64,000 nucleotides of DNA, from positions 496,001 through 560,000 of the forward strand of contig CANLOQ010000003.1 of NCBI GenBank assembly GCA_947492925.1. The letters are read 5' to 3'. This DNA is from an uncultured Sulfitobacter sp. Its GTDB lineage: Bacteria > Pseudomonadota > Alphaproteobacteria > Rhodobacterales > Rhodobacteraceae. Both the position numbers and the translations under genes were made by a program. Below, in pieces: positions 52,403 to 62,269 of the stretch (position 1 is its first letter; each line of letters starts with the position of its first letter). The notes below the pieces were generated by a model. It searched no databases, was not told the origin of the DNA, and saw nothing but the letters and a program-made list of their open reading frames with translations.

Positions 52403-53536
52403 GTGAAATCCGTATATTCCCGGTGGGTCCGCCCCATCGCAGCAGTCGCGGCTTTGGCCGTTGTATCATCATGTGGGTTGCCGCAGGTCGGCCCCAACAA
52501 ACGCCAGATCTTTGCAGGGTCCGTGCAGAAAGAAGGCGACGCCTTTGTTGTGTCGGTCAATGACCGCGTCACCCGCGCCACCGCTGTGACACCTGCACTT
52601 GGCTTCTCCAACGCCTTCAAGAACGCAGCACAGCTTGGCTCCGATACGATCCGCGCGGGCGACGTGCTGGGCATCACCGTTTATGAAAACGTCGATGATC
52701 CGCTTCTAGGCGTCGAAGGCTCTCCCGCCACTGTGCTGGAAGAAGTACAGGTCGACGGCTCGGGCTTTATCTTCATCCCCTACGCAGGCCGGATCAAGGC
52801 GGCAGGCAACACGCCCAACGCCATCCGCCGCATCATCACAAACCGTCTGGGCGAACAGACCCCCGACCCTCAGGTCGAAGTGCGCCGTGCCGCCGGTGAC
52901 GGCTCAACCGTGTCGCTGATCGGCTCCATCGGTGCACAGGGCGTCTATGCCATCGAACGTCCCACCCGCACGCTGGGCAGCATGCTGGCACAGGCAGGCG
53001 GCGTAACGATCGAACCCGAGATTGCGCAGATCACAGTCATTCGCGGCACGCACCGGGGCAAGATCTGGCTCGAAGACCTCTATGACCACCCCGAACTCGA
53101 CATTGCCCTGCGCGGTGGTGACCGTATTCTGGTCGAAGAAGACACACGCTCGTTCACGGCCCTTGGCGCGACGGGCGGTCAGGCACAGGTGCCGTTCGAA
53201 TCGCAGACACTCTCCGCGCTCGAAGGCATTGCGCAGGTCGGCGGCCTGAACGCGGCCACGGCGGACCCCACCGGCGTTTTTGTGTTCCGCAACGAACCGC
53301 AGGAAGTCGCCACACAGGTTCTGGGCCGCAATGACCTGCAAGGCGCACAGCGTATGGTCTACGTTCTGGACCTGACCCAGCCCAACGGCATGTTCATGGC
53401 CCGTGATTTCGTGATCCGCGACGGCGATACGATCTACGTGACCGAAGCGCCGTTCACGCAATGGAACAAGGTCATCTCGGCCATCACCGGCACTGCCACC
53501 TCCGCCTCTGGCCTGACGTCACTGGGTGGCGGCTAA
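52403..53536 (+). CDS. Outer-membrane polysaccharide export lipoprotein (Wza/KpsD-like)
   Basis: 377 residues. A lipoprotein signal (AAVAALAVVSSCG) predicts outer-membrane anchoring. The poly_export domain begins IRAGDVLGITVYENVDDPLLG and contains DGSGFIFIPYAGRIKAAGNTPNAIRRIIT; two SLBB-like units follow (VSLIGSIGAQGVYAI..., ALGATGGQAQVPFESQTLSALEGIAQVGGL). The GTG start at 52403 has GAGGAG 8 bases upstream. It should form the channel for the capsule made with KpsS/KpsC. Confidence 0.9.
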   Translation: MKSVYSRWVRPIAAVAALAVVSSCGLPQVGPNKRQIFAGSVQKEGDAFVVSVNDRVTRATAVTPALGFSNAFKNAAQLGSDTIRAGDVLGITVYENVDDPLLGVEGSPATVLEEVQVDGSGFIFIPYAGRIKAAGNTPNAIRRIITNRLGEQTPDPQVEVRRAAGDGSTVSLIGSIGAQGVYAIERPTRTLGSMLAQAGGVTIEPEIAQITVIRGTHRGKIWLEDLYDHPELDIALRGGDRILVEEDTRSFTALGATGGQAQVPFESQTLSALEGIAQVGGLNAATADPTGVFVFRNEPQEVATQVLGRNDLQGAQRMVYVLDLTQPNGMFMARDFVIRDGDTIYVTEAPFTQWNKVISAITGTATSASGLTSLGGG

Positions 53537-53541
53537 GCCAT

Positions 53542-55578
53542 ATGGCTCTCGGGCCGGAAACATACGACACACCCGCCGCCGGCCCTGCAAAGGACCGGCG
53601 GCTTTTTGTCTATAACGGCGGGTTCCTGACCCAGCGCCGTGTACGGCGCATCTTGCAGTTGTCCGGTTATTCCCTGCACATCGGCCTGCCAAAAGACGGC
53701 GATGCGGTGGCTGTCTGGGGCAATTCCCCCACCGCGCACCGGGGTCAAAACATCGCGCAAAAGCACAACGCGCCCGTCGTCCGTGTAGAAGACGCGCCCC
53801 TCCGCTCCCTCTTCCCCGGTCGCACCGGAGAGCCGCCGCTGGGCCTGCTGATCGACCAAAAGGGCGTGCATTTTGACCCCGCGACCGTTTCCGACCTTGA
53901 GGAACTGCTGGCCACCCACCCGCTTGACGATACCGCGCTGCTGAACCGCGCGCGCGGCGCAATCGCCCGCATGACCGAGGCGCATTTGACCAAATACACC
54001 GCCTTTGATCCCTCCCTTCCGCCGCCCGATCCCGGCTACGTGCTGGTTATCGACCAGACGCGCGGCGACGCGTCTGTCACCGCATCAGGGGCTGATCGCG
54101 CGCGCTTTATCGAAATGCTGGTTTTCGCGCAGGAAGAACACCCCGGCGCCCGCGTCATCATCAAATCCCATCCCGAAACCACCCAAGGCCACCGCAGCGG
54201 ATACTTCGGCCCCAAGGACACCAATGACCGCATCACCCTCCTGACCGATCCGGTCAGCCCGTGGACACTCTTCGAAGGGGCCGTAGGCGTCTATACCGTG
54301 TCCTCGCAACTGGGGTTCGAGGCGATCTTTGCGGGCCACAAACCGCGCGTCTTCGGCCAGCCATTCTATGCCGGTTGGGGCCTGACAACAGATGAATTCC
54401 CCGTCCCCCGCCGCCAGCGGACCCTGACCCGCCCGCAACTCTTTGCCGCCGCCATGATCCTCTACCCCAAATGGTACGACCCCTACCGCGACCGGCTTGG
54501 CACGCTGGAAGACGCGCTCGAAACGTTCGCCGCGCAGTCCCGCGCATGGCGCGAAGACCACGCAGGCTGGGCCGCCTCCGCCATGCGGATGTGGAAACGC
54601 AAACCGCTACAAGGGTTCTTTGGCCAACACACCCCCATCACCTTTGAGGACGACCCCGCCAAGGCGCGTGCCACCGGCAAACGCTGGATGGTCTGGGCGG
54701 GCAAAGCGCAAGTCGGCCACGGCGATGCCGTGCGGATCGAAGACGGTTTCCTGCGCTCGCGCGGGCTAGGCGCGGCGCTTGTCCCGCCACTGTCGCTGGT
54801 CTGCGATGATCTGGGAATTTACTATGATCCGACCGGTCCCAGCCGGTTGGAAAAATGGATCACCACACGAGCCACCCTGCGCCCCGATCAACACGCCCGT
54901 GCCGCAAGGCTGATCGACGCGGTGACCGCTAAGGGGCTGAGTAAATACAATCTTAACGGCACCGCACAGGATCTGACGTCCCTGCCCAAGGGTAAGCGCA
55001 TTCTTGTGCCCGGTCAGGTTGAAGATGACGCCTCAATCCGAACCGGCACCGATGCCGTCAGCACAAACCGCGCCCTGCTGGAAGCGACCCGCGCCGCGAA
55101 CCCGGACGCCGTGATCCTTTACAAGCCCCACCCGGATGTCGAAGCGGGCCTGCGCGACGGTGCAGTGGACGCCGACAACCTCGCGGACCTTGTCCTGACA
55201 AACGCCGATCCCATCGCCCTGCTGGCGCATGTGGATGCTGTCTGGACAATGACATCTCTGCTGGGGTTCGAGGCTCTGCTGCGCGGCGTGCCAGTGACGA
55301 CCTTGGGCGCGCCCTTCTATGCGGGCTGGGGACTGACAACAGACAGGGGCGACGTGCCGCCCCGCCGTCGCGCCGAGCCAACGGTTGAGGGGCTGGTCCA
55401 CGCCACCCTTATTGACTACCCGCGCTACCGCGATCCAAAAACCGGTCTGCCTTGCCCGGTAGAGGTGATCGTGGACAGGCTCGCCCAGAACGATGTGCCC
55501 CGCCCCGGTGCCGCAAACCGCTTTCTGTCAAAACTTCAGGGGTTGTTTGCCACGCAGGCGCATCTCTGGCGACGCTAG
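53542..55578 (+). CDS. kpsC: Capsular polysaccharide biosynthesis protein KpsC (two Kdo-transferase modules)
   Basis: 678 residues with an internal duplication. Each half carries the family elements VEDAPLRS / IEDGFLRSRGLGAALVPPLSLV, a VKSHPE / YKPHPDVEAG phosphate-binding stretch, and the repeated FEA(I/L)F/LLGFEALLRG followed by PFYAGWGLTTD (found twice). This is the dual beta-Kdo transferase layout of KpsC. The first half is the more diverged (EDAPLRS). The ATG at 53542 lies 5 bases after the preceding stop. No ABC transporter (KpsM/T/E) is in the window. Confidence 0.93.
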   Translation: MALGPETYDTPAAGPAKDRRLFVYNGGFLTQRRVRRILQLSGYSLHIGLPKDGDAVAVWGNSPTAHRGQNIAQKHNAPVVRVEDAPLRSLFPGRTGEPPLGLLIDQKGVHFDPATVSDLEELLATHPLDDTALLNRARGAIARMTEAHLTKYTAFDPSLPPPDPGYVLVIDQTRGDASVTASGADRARFIEMLVFAQEEHPGARVIIKSHPETTQGHRSGYFGPKDTNDRITLLTDPVSPWTLFEGAVGVYTVSSQLGFEAIFAGHKPRVFGQPFYAGWGLTTDEFPVPRRQRTLTRPQLFAAAMILYPKWYDPYRDRLGTLEDALETFAAQSRAWREDHAGWAASAMRMWKRKPLQGFFGQHTPITFEDDPAKARATGKRWMVWAGKAQVGHGDAVRIEDGFLRSRGLGAALVPPLSLVCDDLGIYYDPTGPSRLEKWITTRATLRPDQHARAARLIDAVTAKGLSKYNLNGTAQDLTSLPKGKRILVPGQVEDDASIRTGTDAVSTNRALLEATRAANPDAVILYKPHPDVEAGLRDGAVDADNLADLVLTNADPIALLAHVDAVWTMTSLLGFEALLRGVPVTTLGAPFYAGWGLTTDRGDVPPRRRAEPTVEGLVHATLIDYPRYRDPKTGLPCPVEVIVDRLAQNDVPRPGAANRFLSKLQGLFATQAHLWRR

Positions 55579-55648
55579 ACAGGCACGGCCCTGCGCACTG
55601 CGGCGGACGTTCCAACAAATCCGGTCCGACATCTTCGAGGATGACGCC

Positions 55649-56737
55649 TTACTCTGGCCGCCAGACATGCAACGCATCCGGGCCCACCTGCGTGAGCTCC
55701 TTCAAGACAAAACGCGGCGCGGCCGACAATTGCGCCAGCCCCATCGCCCCGATGCCGGGCAATCCTTCGGCACCAACCACCAGCCCGGCGGTAAAGCCAA
55801 CCAGCTCATCCACCAGATCCGCCTCCAGCAAGGACGCCGCCAAAGCACCGCCCCCCTCGCAGAACACCCGCGTCAGGCCGTGCGCGCCCAGCTGACGCAT
55901 CACATCTACCGGATCAAGCTGCGCGCCCCGAACCGCGCATTTCAGCAGAACCGCGCCCAGATCTTCCCAGGTCCGCACCAGCGTCGCATCCGCATCCGCC
56001 CCGTGACACAGGATCAGCGGCACCTCGCGCGCGGATTGCGCAAGCTGGCCCATCAGCGGCAGATCAAGCCTGCGCGAGACGACAACGCGGGCGGGCTGAC
56101 GGGGGATACCCAGCCCCCGCACCGTCAAGGCGGGGTCATCCTTGCGCGCGGTGCCACCGCCCACCATGACCGCGTCGTGACGGCTGCGCATCGCGTGGAC
56201 ATGACGGCGCGCCTCCGGGCCAGTGATCCACTGGCTTTCACCGGTGCCCGTCGCAATCCGCCCGTCAAAGGAATTGGCAAGCTTCAGCGTCAGGAACGGC
56301 CGCCCGGTCTCCGTACGCGCAAAAAAACCGGCGTGGTCATCCAGCGCATCGGCCTCAAGCACACCCAGCGTTACCTCAATGCCCGCATCGCGCAACATGG
56401 AAAGCCCTGCACCGTCCACCCGCGTGTCCCTGTCCGTGGTGGCCACAACAACCCGCGCCACCCCTGAATCAATCAATGCCTGCGCGCAGGGGGGTGTCTT
56501 GCCGTGATGCGCGCAGGGTTCAAGCGTGACGTAAACCGTCGCCCCCCGTGCCCCCGCACCCGCCTGAGCCAGCGCTTCCGTCTCTGCATGGGGTCTGCCG
56601 CCATCTTGCGTCCAGCCGCGCCCGATGATCCGTCCTTGCGCCACGATCACGCAGCCCACCGCAGGGTTGGGCCAGACCCGCCCCTGTCCACGCCGGCCCA
56701 GTGACAGGGCCAGCGCCATAAAGCGGTTGTCGCTCAC
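55649..56737 (-). CDS. ribD: Bifunctional riboflavin deaminase/reductase
   Basis: 362 residues. The N-terminal deaminase domain carries zinc ligands in [11 protein letters not shown] and [19 protein letters not shown]. The C-terminal reductase domain starts at [37 protein letters not shown] and ends in the [22 protein letters not shown] nucleotide region. The GTG start overlaps nrdR by four bases. In related genomes ribE is expected to follow directly; here three capsule genes intervene on the other strand. Confidence 0.96.
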   Translation of the reverse strand: MSDNRFMALALSLGRRGQGRVWPNPAVGCVIVAQGRIIGRGWTQDGGRPHAETEALAQAGAGARGATVYVTLEPCAHHGKTPPCAQALIDSGVARVVVATTDRDTRVDGAGLSMLRDAGIEVTLGVLEADALDDHAGFFARTETGRPFLTLKLANSFDGRIATGTGESQWITGPEARRHVHAMRSRHDAVMVGGGTARKDDPALTVRGLGIPRQPARVVVSRRLDLPLMGQLAQSAREVPLILCHGADADATLVRTWEDLGAVLLKCAVRGAQLDPVDVMRQLGAHGLTRVFCEGGGALAASLLEADLVDELVGFTAGLVVGAEGLPGIGAMGLAQLSAAPRFVLKELTQVGPDALHVWRPE

Positions 56738-57201
56738 TCGTCCGGGGCTTGGTCGGGGCGCAGTTCCTGAACGAATTTATCGAAATCATCCGCCGCCTGG
56801 AAGTTCTTGTAAACACTGGCAAAACGCACGTAGGCTACGGTATCAATCCGCGCCAGCGCTTCCATGACAATCTCGCCAATCTGTTTGGACCCGATGTCAG
56901 TCTCGCCCATGCTCTCCAGACGGCGCACGATGCCGCTGATCATCTGGTCAATGCGTTCGGGATCAATCGGGCGCTTCTGCATGGAAATGCGGATCGAGCG
57001 TTCGAGCTTGTCGCGGTCAAAATCCTCACGCTTGCCGGAGGATTTGATCACCACCAGATCGCGCAACTGTACCCGCTCATAGGTGGTGAACCGCCCACCG
57101 CAGGCCGGGCAAAAACGCCGCCGCCGGATCGACACATGGTCCTCTGCCGGGCGCGAGTCCTTCACCTGCGTATCAATATTTCCACAAAACGGGCAGCGCA
57201 T
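56734..57201 (-). CDS. nrdR: Transcriptional repressor NrdR
   Basis: 155 residues. The N-terminal zinc ribbon [18 protein letters not shown]...[18 protein letters not shown] and the ATP-cone domain ([29 protein letters not shown]) define NrdR, which represses ribonucleotide reductase genes in response to ATP/dATP. I found no convincing NrdR box nearby. It is the first gene of the nrdR-ribD unit. Confidence 0.96.
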   Translation of the reverse strand: MRCPFCGNIDTQVKDSRPAEDHVSIRRRRFCPACGGRFTTYERVQLRDLVVIKSSGKREDFDRDKLERSIRISMQKRPIDPERIDQMISGIVRRLESMGETDIGSKQIGEIVMEALARIDTVAYVRFASVYKNFQAADDFDKFVQELRPDQAPDE

Positions 57202-57394
57202 GGGCCGTTCCCCTTCTTCAAGTCGCACATCACTTGTGGACAACCGCCCACCGTTCCCAAGACTTATAGGGTCTATGCGAGGTTTTGGGTAGAGGCGAAA
57301 TGTGTCGCAACATCTGGGGTATGCCACGTCACCGTGAACCCGATGCCACCGGCCTGCGTTGAAGGACAAACCCTTTCAAAAACGGAGACTTCAC

Positions 57395-58072
57395 ATGAGC
57401 AAGACCCTTTTTATCACCGGCGCATCCAGTGGGATCGGTGCTGCCACCGCCAAGGCCGCTGCCGCCGCTGGCTGGAACGTCGGGCTGTTTGCACGCAGCA
57501 CTGAAAAACTGCAAACCATCGCAGATGAAATCGGTTCGCAGGCAATGGTGCTGACCGGCGACGCAACCGATTACGGCAGCCAGACAGATGCCATCGCACA
57601 CCTTATCGACCGGTACGGTCAGCTTGATGCCGCGTTCGCCAACGCAGGGCGCGGCACGTCGCAGGCGGGCACGCAGAACGGCGATCCCAAGGATTGGCAA
57701 GGCATGGTCGATATCAACATCATGGGCGCGCTCTACACCGCCCACGCGGCCCTGCCCCATCTCGAAAAAACTACGGGTCAGTATGTTGTCACCGGCTCAC
57801 TCGCCGGGCGCCGACACCTCAAAGGGTCGATCTATGGCGCAACCAAGTGGTTCATCCACGGCTTTGCGGGCAACCTCGCGGATGAAATGGCAGAATGGGG
57901 CGGGCGCTGCATGGTGGTGTCGCCCGGCATGGTCAACACTGACTTTTTCGACAGCCCCAAGCCTGACAAGCTGCAACCCGACGATGTGGCACAGGCCGTC
58001 ATGCACGCGCTGAACGCCCCAGCGCATGCGGCAATCCGCGAAATTCATCTGATGCCTGGCAACCCCGGTTAA
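57395..58072 (+). CDS. Short-chain dehydrogenase/reductase
   Basis: 225 residues, classical SDR. The cofactor loop is TGASSGIGAA, the NAG element is FANAGRGT, the catalytic Ser is in VVTGSLAGR, and Tyr/Lys in YGATK. The Arg after the first strands (FARSTEK) favours NADPH. GGAGA lies 6 bases before the ATG at 57395. It stands alone; substrate unknown. Confidence 0.92.
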   Translation: MSKTLFITGASSGIGAATAKAAAAAGWNVGLFARSTEKLQTIADEIGSQAMVLTGDATDYGSQTDAIAHLIDRYGQLDAAFANAGRGTSQAGTQNGDPKDWQGMVDINIMGALYTAHAALPHLEKTTGQYVVTGSLAGRRHLKGSIYGATKWFIHGFAGNLADEMAEWGGRCMVVSPGMVNTDFFDSPKPDKLQPDDVAQAVMHALNAPAHAAIREIHLMPGNPG

Positions 58073-58335
58073 ACGGCACACCCCCGGGGCGTATTGTGTC
58101 GAACGGGCCAAGTGCCCGTTCCGATGCTCCGGGGTTCCTCAACCTGCTCCTATGTCCAGAACCTAAACCGTGAAGCGGCCACCGCCGCTGGTGCCTAAGT
58201 TCACATCCCGACAGTGATACCGGCAAACCGCCGTGACCCTGCACCGTGTAACGGCCAGAACAAGACAATGCGCCTTCTCGTCAGCCCTTCAAACCATCAC
58301 GTCTCTTGCCCCCCCCCGAACGGGTCGCGCAGTTC

Positions 58336-58761
58336 TCACCCGAAATGCGCCGCCACCTCGCGAGAGTGCGGCGCATCTCGATGCTCGAACACGTATATCC
58401 CCTGCCACGTGCCCAGCCGCATCCGCCCCTGCATCACCGGGATCGACAGGCTTACAGGCATCATGGCTGCCTTGATATGCGCGGGCATATCGTCCGGCCC
58501 CTCTGCCCGGTGACGCAAATAGTCGAGCGTCGGGTCAGTCGCAGGGGGGACAAGACGCTGGAAATACGCCAAAAGATCGTGCTGCACATCGGGGTCCGCG
58601 TTTTCCTGTATCAGCAACGACGCCGATGTGTGCCGCACCATCAGGGTCAGCAACCCATCATCCCGGCCCTGAACCCACGCCGCGACATCGCGGGTGATCT
58701 CATAAAACCCCTGTCCAACCGTCGCTACCCGAAAGGTCGTCTGCACAGATCGCGCGGTCAC
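58336..58761 (-). CDS. YjbQ family protein (UPF0047)
   Basis: 141 residues. The family pattern is present: TTFRVATVGQGFYEITRDVAAWV, LLTLMVRHTSASLLIQENADPDVQHDL, AEGPDDMPAHIKAAMMPVSLSIPV, and LGTWQGIYVFEHRD. YjbQ proteins have a metal-binding His cluster; a secondary thiamine-phosphate synthase activity has been reported for the family. GTG at 58761 overlaps the stop of the upstream gene (GTGA) and gives family length; an ATG at 58791 lies inside that gene. It ends the operon of three secreted paralogs. Confidence 0.9.
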   Translation of the reverse strand: MTARSVQTTFRVATVGQGFYEITRDVAAWVQGRDDGLLTLMVRHTSASLLIQENADPDVQHDLLAYFQRLVPPATDPTLDYLRHRAEGPDDMPAHIKAAMMPVSLSIPVMQGRMRLGTWQGIYVFEHRDAPHSREVAAHFG

Positions 58762-59162
58762 TTGGTCGACCGGGTAAAGGCATCCCTGCAAAACCGCCGG
58801 GCCTGCACAGATTTCAGCATCACGCCGGGCGTCTCAACTGTAACGGTCACACGCTGTTGGGCGGGGGGCAAACCGGCAGGGTCCGTGGTAAACACCACCC
58901 CGCGCCGCCCACTTACGGTCAGGCTTGGCCCCAATGGTTTTTGCACATAGATCGGCGTCAATTCGGACCGCCCGCTGCGCCGCTCGATAAAGGTGGCAGC
59001 ACCGCACCAGTATTCCGCCGCGCCAAAGTTCGTGCCCTGAACCACCTCGAACGCGCCGCCCGGTAGCGGATTGATCACAATCCCGTCTTCTTCACCGATG
59101 GTGGCCGCCTGCACCCCACCTGCCAAACCGCATATCAAAGCCGCTGCCAAAACCCGCGTCAT
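58758..59162 (-). CDS. Secreted protein of a tandem paralog set (copy 3)
   Basis: 134 residues with a signal peptide (cleavage near VQA-ATIG). It shares with its two upstream neighbours the pattern G..YWCGAATF, PIYVQKPLG, SGRRGVVFT.D, V.V..PG and FCRDA; two conserved Cys (YWC, FC) probably form a disulfide. It overlaps the upstream copy by four bases and YjbQ by four bases. Function unknown. Confidence 0.8.
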   Translation of the reverse strand: MTRVLAAALICGLAGGVQAATIGEEDGIVINPLPGGAFEVVQGTNFGAAEYWCGAATFIERRSGRSELTPIYVQKPLGPSLTVSGRRGVVFTTDPAGLPPAQQRVTVTVETPGVMLKSVQARRFCRDAFTRSTK

Positions 59163-59563
59163 CGGTCCAGCCCCCGTCCGTCCGCGCAAAAGCGATAGGC
59201 GTGGTCCACCGACAGGTTCGCCCCGGCCCGGCGCAGCGATGCACCAACAATGAACACATCAGATGGCACCAACCCATCGGAAGCGAGGGTAAAGCGCACC
59301 GGCGCACGCTGGCCCAAGCCGGGCGTGCGCGCTTGTGCCACAAAGATCCTGTCACTGCCCCGCGCCCCCAGAACGTCACGTGCATAATCTGCCGCCGCGC
59401 ACCACATCCCACGCGCGCCAAAGCCACCGCCACCGGCCACGTCAAAACCACCGGGCGCCGCTGTCACCATCACGCGGTTCTCGGCACGGAACGCCTGCGC
59501 CGTTGCAGAGGATGCCGTGATTGCCAACACCGCCAGAATGCCGCTCAGTACCCGCATCTTCAT
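59159..59563 (-). CDS. Secreted protein of a tandem paralog set (copy 2)
   Basis: 134 residues with a signal peptide (SATA-QAF). The shared pattern is RGMWCAAADYARD, DRIFVAQ, VRFTLASDG and RFCADG. It is the most diverged copy, with the SGRKGVVFT element reduced to RAPVRFT. Start overlaps the stop of copy 1 (ATGA). Function unknown. Confidence 0.8.
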   Translation of the reverse strand: MKMRVLSGILAVLAITASSATAQAFRAENRVMVTAAPGGFDVAGGGGFGARGMWCAAADYARDVLGARGSDRIFVAQARTPGLGQRAPVRFTLASDGLVPSDVFIVGASLRRAGANLSVDHAYRFCADGRGLDR

Positions 59564-60000
59564 CGCTTCTTCAGCGGATAAAGCACGTCCTCAATCTCAA
59601 TCGTGTAATCCTTGCAAAACTGAATGCTGTGGTTGCGCGACAGGTTCACCCCCGGCGTGCGCACCGTGACCGACAAGGACTGCTGCGGTGCCGCCCCAAC
59701 CCGGTTTGCATCCACCGTGAAGACCACGCCCTTGCGCCCGGAAACGCTTTGCGCGGCACCGCGCGGCGTTTTCACGTAAATCCGCTGTTGTCCCGCGCCG
59801 CCATAACGCGCCTGCGCGTAATCCGCCGCCGCACACCACAACCCGCGCGGCCCCTCGCCTCGTGCTTCGATCACCTCGAAATCGCTGGCATTCAGCGCCA
59901 CGACTTTCAGCTTGTTGACCGCCTCGAACACCTGCGCCGACGCACTCACCGGCACCAGCCCGACCGCCAGCGCAAAACCCAGAACAATCGTCTTTTGCAT
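59560..60000 (-). CDS. Secreted protein of a tandem paralog set (copy 1)
   Basis: 146 residues with a signal peptide (SASA-QVF). Pattern: RGLWCAAADYAQA, QRIYVKTPRG, SGRKGVVFTVD, VTVRTPGVNL and QFCKDY. It is the first of three tandem, overlapping genes with the same plan and has an extra basic tail (IEDVLYPLKKR). Start ATG at 60000. Function unknown. Confidence 0.8.
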   Translation of the reverse strand: MQKTIVLGFALAVGLVPVSASAQVFEAVNKLKVVALNASDFEVIEARGEGPRGLWCAAADYAQARYGGAGQQRIYVKTPRGAAQSVSGRKGVVFTVDANRVGAAPQQSLSVTVRTPGVNLSRNHSIQFCKDYTIEIEDVLYPLKKR

Positions 60001-60085
60001 GATACATTTCCTTTAGCCCGTTGCGAAAAAGATAGGACACCTGCTGGCAAGGTCAAAATCACGTCAGCGTGCTTTGGCCGAGCAT

Positions 60086-60112
60086 AAAAAAAACCCGCGT
60101 CCGGGACGCGGG
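60086..60112 (-). terminator. Rho-independent terminator after rpoD
   Basis: On the minus strand CCCGCGTC and GACGCGGG form an 8-bp stem around a 3-base loop, followed by TTTTTTTT. It lies 32 bases after the rpoD stop. Confidence 0.9.
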
Positions 60113-60143
60113 CTTATGTGTCTTGTAACGTCAGCGGCGTTCG

Positions 60144-62129
60144 CTACTGATCCAGGAACGACCGCAACTTGCGCGACCGGCTGGGATGCTTGAGCTTGCG
60201 CAGCGCCTTCGCCTCGATCTGGCGGATACGTTCGCGCGTCACGCTGAACTGCTGACCGACTTCTTCAAGCGTATGGTCCGTGTTCATCCCGATGCCAAAG
60301 CGCATGCGCAGCACACGTTCCTCGCGCGGTGTAAGGGACGCGAGCACCCGTGTCGTGGTTTCCTTGAGGTTCTCTTGAATGGCGCTGTCCAAAGGCAGCA
60401 CGGCATTCTTGTCCTCGATGAAATCACCAAGCTGGCTGTCTTCTTCATCACCAATCGGTGTCTCAAGGGAAATCGGCTCCTTGGCGATTTTCATCACCTT
60501 GCGGACCTTCTCCAAAGGCATTTGCAGTTTCTCTGCCAATTCCTCCGGCGTCGGCTCGCGGCCAATCTCGTGCAGCATCTGGCGGCCCGTGCGCACCAGC
60601 TTGTTGATCGTCTCAATCATATGAACTGGAATACGGATCGTGCGCGCCTGATCGGCAATGGACCGTGTGATCGCCTGACGGATCCACCACGTCGCGTAGG
60701 TAGAGAACTTATAACCGCGACGGTACTCGAACTTATCGACCGCCTTCATCAGGCCGATGTTACCTTCCTGAATAAGATCAAGGAATTGCAGGCCACGGTT
60801 CGTGTATTTCTTGGCAATCGAAATCACCAGACGCAGGTTCGCCTCGACCATTTCCTTCTTGGCCTGACGCGCCTCTTTCTCGCCCTTCTGAACCTGCTGC
60901 ACAATGCGGCGGAATTCGGAAATATCCAGACCAACGTACTGGCCCACCTGCGCCATGTCCGCGCGCAGCTCTTCCACCTTGTCGGAAGAGCGTTCAATGA
61001 ACATCTGCCAACCGCGGCCGGACTTTTCGGCCATCCGCTCCATCCAGTTGGGGTCAAGCTCATAGCCGCGATAGGCGTCGACAAATTCCTTGCGGTTGAT
61101 GCGCGCCTGATCCGCCAGCTTCACCATCGCTGAATCGATCTGCATGATCCGGCGGTTGATGCCATAAAGCTGGTCGATCAGGGCTTCGATACGGTTGTTG
61201 TGCAGGTGCAGTTCGTTCACCAACAGCACGATCTCCGCGCGCAGCTTCTGATAGGTGCCTTCCTGCTTTTTGGTAAAGGAATTATCCTCATTCAGCGTCG
61301 CAGAAATCCGGCTGTCCTGCATTTCGCTCAGCTTGGCGTAATCATCCGCAATGATATCAAGCGCTTCCAGAACCTGCGGCTTCAGCGCCGCTTCCATCGC
61401 GGCAAGCGACATGTTGGCCTGTTCATCCTCATCATCATCGTCGTCCGTGGTGATAGGATTGCCGTCTGCGTCCAATTCCTGCTTGGTCTCTTCGTCCTTG
61501 CTCTCGGACGTGGCACCGGCGGCGGGGACAACCGGTGTTGTCTCCTCTTCCTCGCCCATCTGGTTGCCAAAGGTCGCCTCAAGGTCGATCACATCGCGCA
61601 GCAGAATGTCCTCTGACAGCAATTCGTCACGCCAGATTGTAATCGCCTGAAAGGTCAGCGGGCTTTCGCAAAGCCCCGCAATCATCGTGTTGCGACCCGC
61701 CTCGATGCGCTTGGCAATCGCGATTTCGCCCTCACGGCTCAGCAGTTCAACGCTGCCCATCTCGCGCAGGTACATCCGCACCGGGTCGTCCGTGCGGTCC
61801 AGCTTTTCCGCCGTCCCCGAAGACAGCGCCACTTCCTTGGGGCCATCAGTGGTGGCAAGCTCGGTGCCGCCCTTGGATTCTTCCTCTTCGGCGTCTTCGT
61901 CCTCGATGATGTTGATGCCCATCTCGGACAGCATCGACATCACATCCTCAATCTGTTCCGACGACACCTGATCGGGCGGCAGAACCGTGTTCAACTGATC
62001 GTAAGTGATATAGCCCTTCTCGCGGGCCTCCGAGATCATCTTCTTGACCGCGGCCTGGCTCATATCCAGCGAATGCCCGCTGTCGCCCTCTTCGCGCTTC
62101 GTATCTTCGTTTGTGTCCTTAGCGGCCAT
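60144..62129 (-). CDS. rpoD: Primary sigma factor sigma-70
   Basis: 661 residues. Region 1.1 is at the N-terminus ([27 protein letters not shown]), the sigma-70 non-conserved region is long and acidic, region 2 contains [54 protein letters not shown], and region 4 has [45 protein letters not shown] precedes the ATG. dnaG lies 140 bases upstream on the same strand, as in many bacteria (macromolecular synthesis operon). Confidence 0.98.
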   Translation of the reverse strand: MAAKDTNEDTKREEGDSGHSLDMSQAAVKKMISEAREKGYITYDQLNTVLPPDQVSSEQIEDVMSMLSEMGINIIEDEDAEEEESKGGTELATTDGPKEVALSSGTAEKLDRTDDPVRMYLREMGSVELLSREGEIAIAKRIEAGRNTMIAGLCESPLTFQAITIWRDELLSEDILLRDVIDLEATFGNQMGEEEETTPVVPAAGATSESKDEETKQELDADGNPITTDDDDDEDEQANMSLAAMEAALKPQVLEALDIIADDYAKLSEMQDSRISATLNEDNSFTKKQEGTYQKLRAEIVLLVNELHLHNNRIEALIDQLYGINRRIMQIDSAMVKLADQARINRKEFVDAYRGYELDPNWMERMAEKSGRGWQMFIERSSDKVEELRADMAQVGQYVGLDISEFRRIVQQVQKGEKEARQAKKEMVEANLRLVISIAKKYTNRGLQFLDLIQEGNIGLMKAVDKFEYRRGYKFSTYATWWIRQAITRSIADQARTIRIPVHMIETINKLVRTGRQMLHEIGREPTPEELAEKLQMPLEKVRKVMKIAKEPISLETPIGDEEDSQLGDFIEDKNAVLPLDSAIQENLKETTTRVLASLTPREERVLRMRFGIGMNTDHTLEEVGQQFSVTRERIRQIEAKALRKLKHPSRSRKLRSFLDQ

Positions 62130-62168
62130 AAATTGTCCCTCCAGCGCGGTGGCGCGAATCAGTAAAGT

Positions 62169-62218
62169 GATTCGGTCTCTTCCGAATCATGCGGGTTTCG
62201 GGGTGATTCTTAAACCCG
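62169..62218 (-). promoter_or_regulatory. Two perfect hairpins in the rpoD leader
   Basis: Between dnaG and rpoD lie GATTCGG-(6)-CCGAATC (62169-62188) and CGGGTTT-(13)-AAACCCG (62192-62218). Neither is followed by a T run on the minus strand. They may fold in the rpoD 5' leader or be protein-binding palindromes. Confidence 0.5.
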
Positions 62219-62269
62219 ATATCCTGCTTTTTCCTAAAGTGCGGGCAAAAAAAGTCACGAATCGCGCGT

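Noticed and set aside
57202-57394. NrdR box in the nrdR/SDR gap
   Set aside because: No ACA-AT-rich-TGT palindrome pair could be seen.
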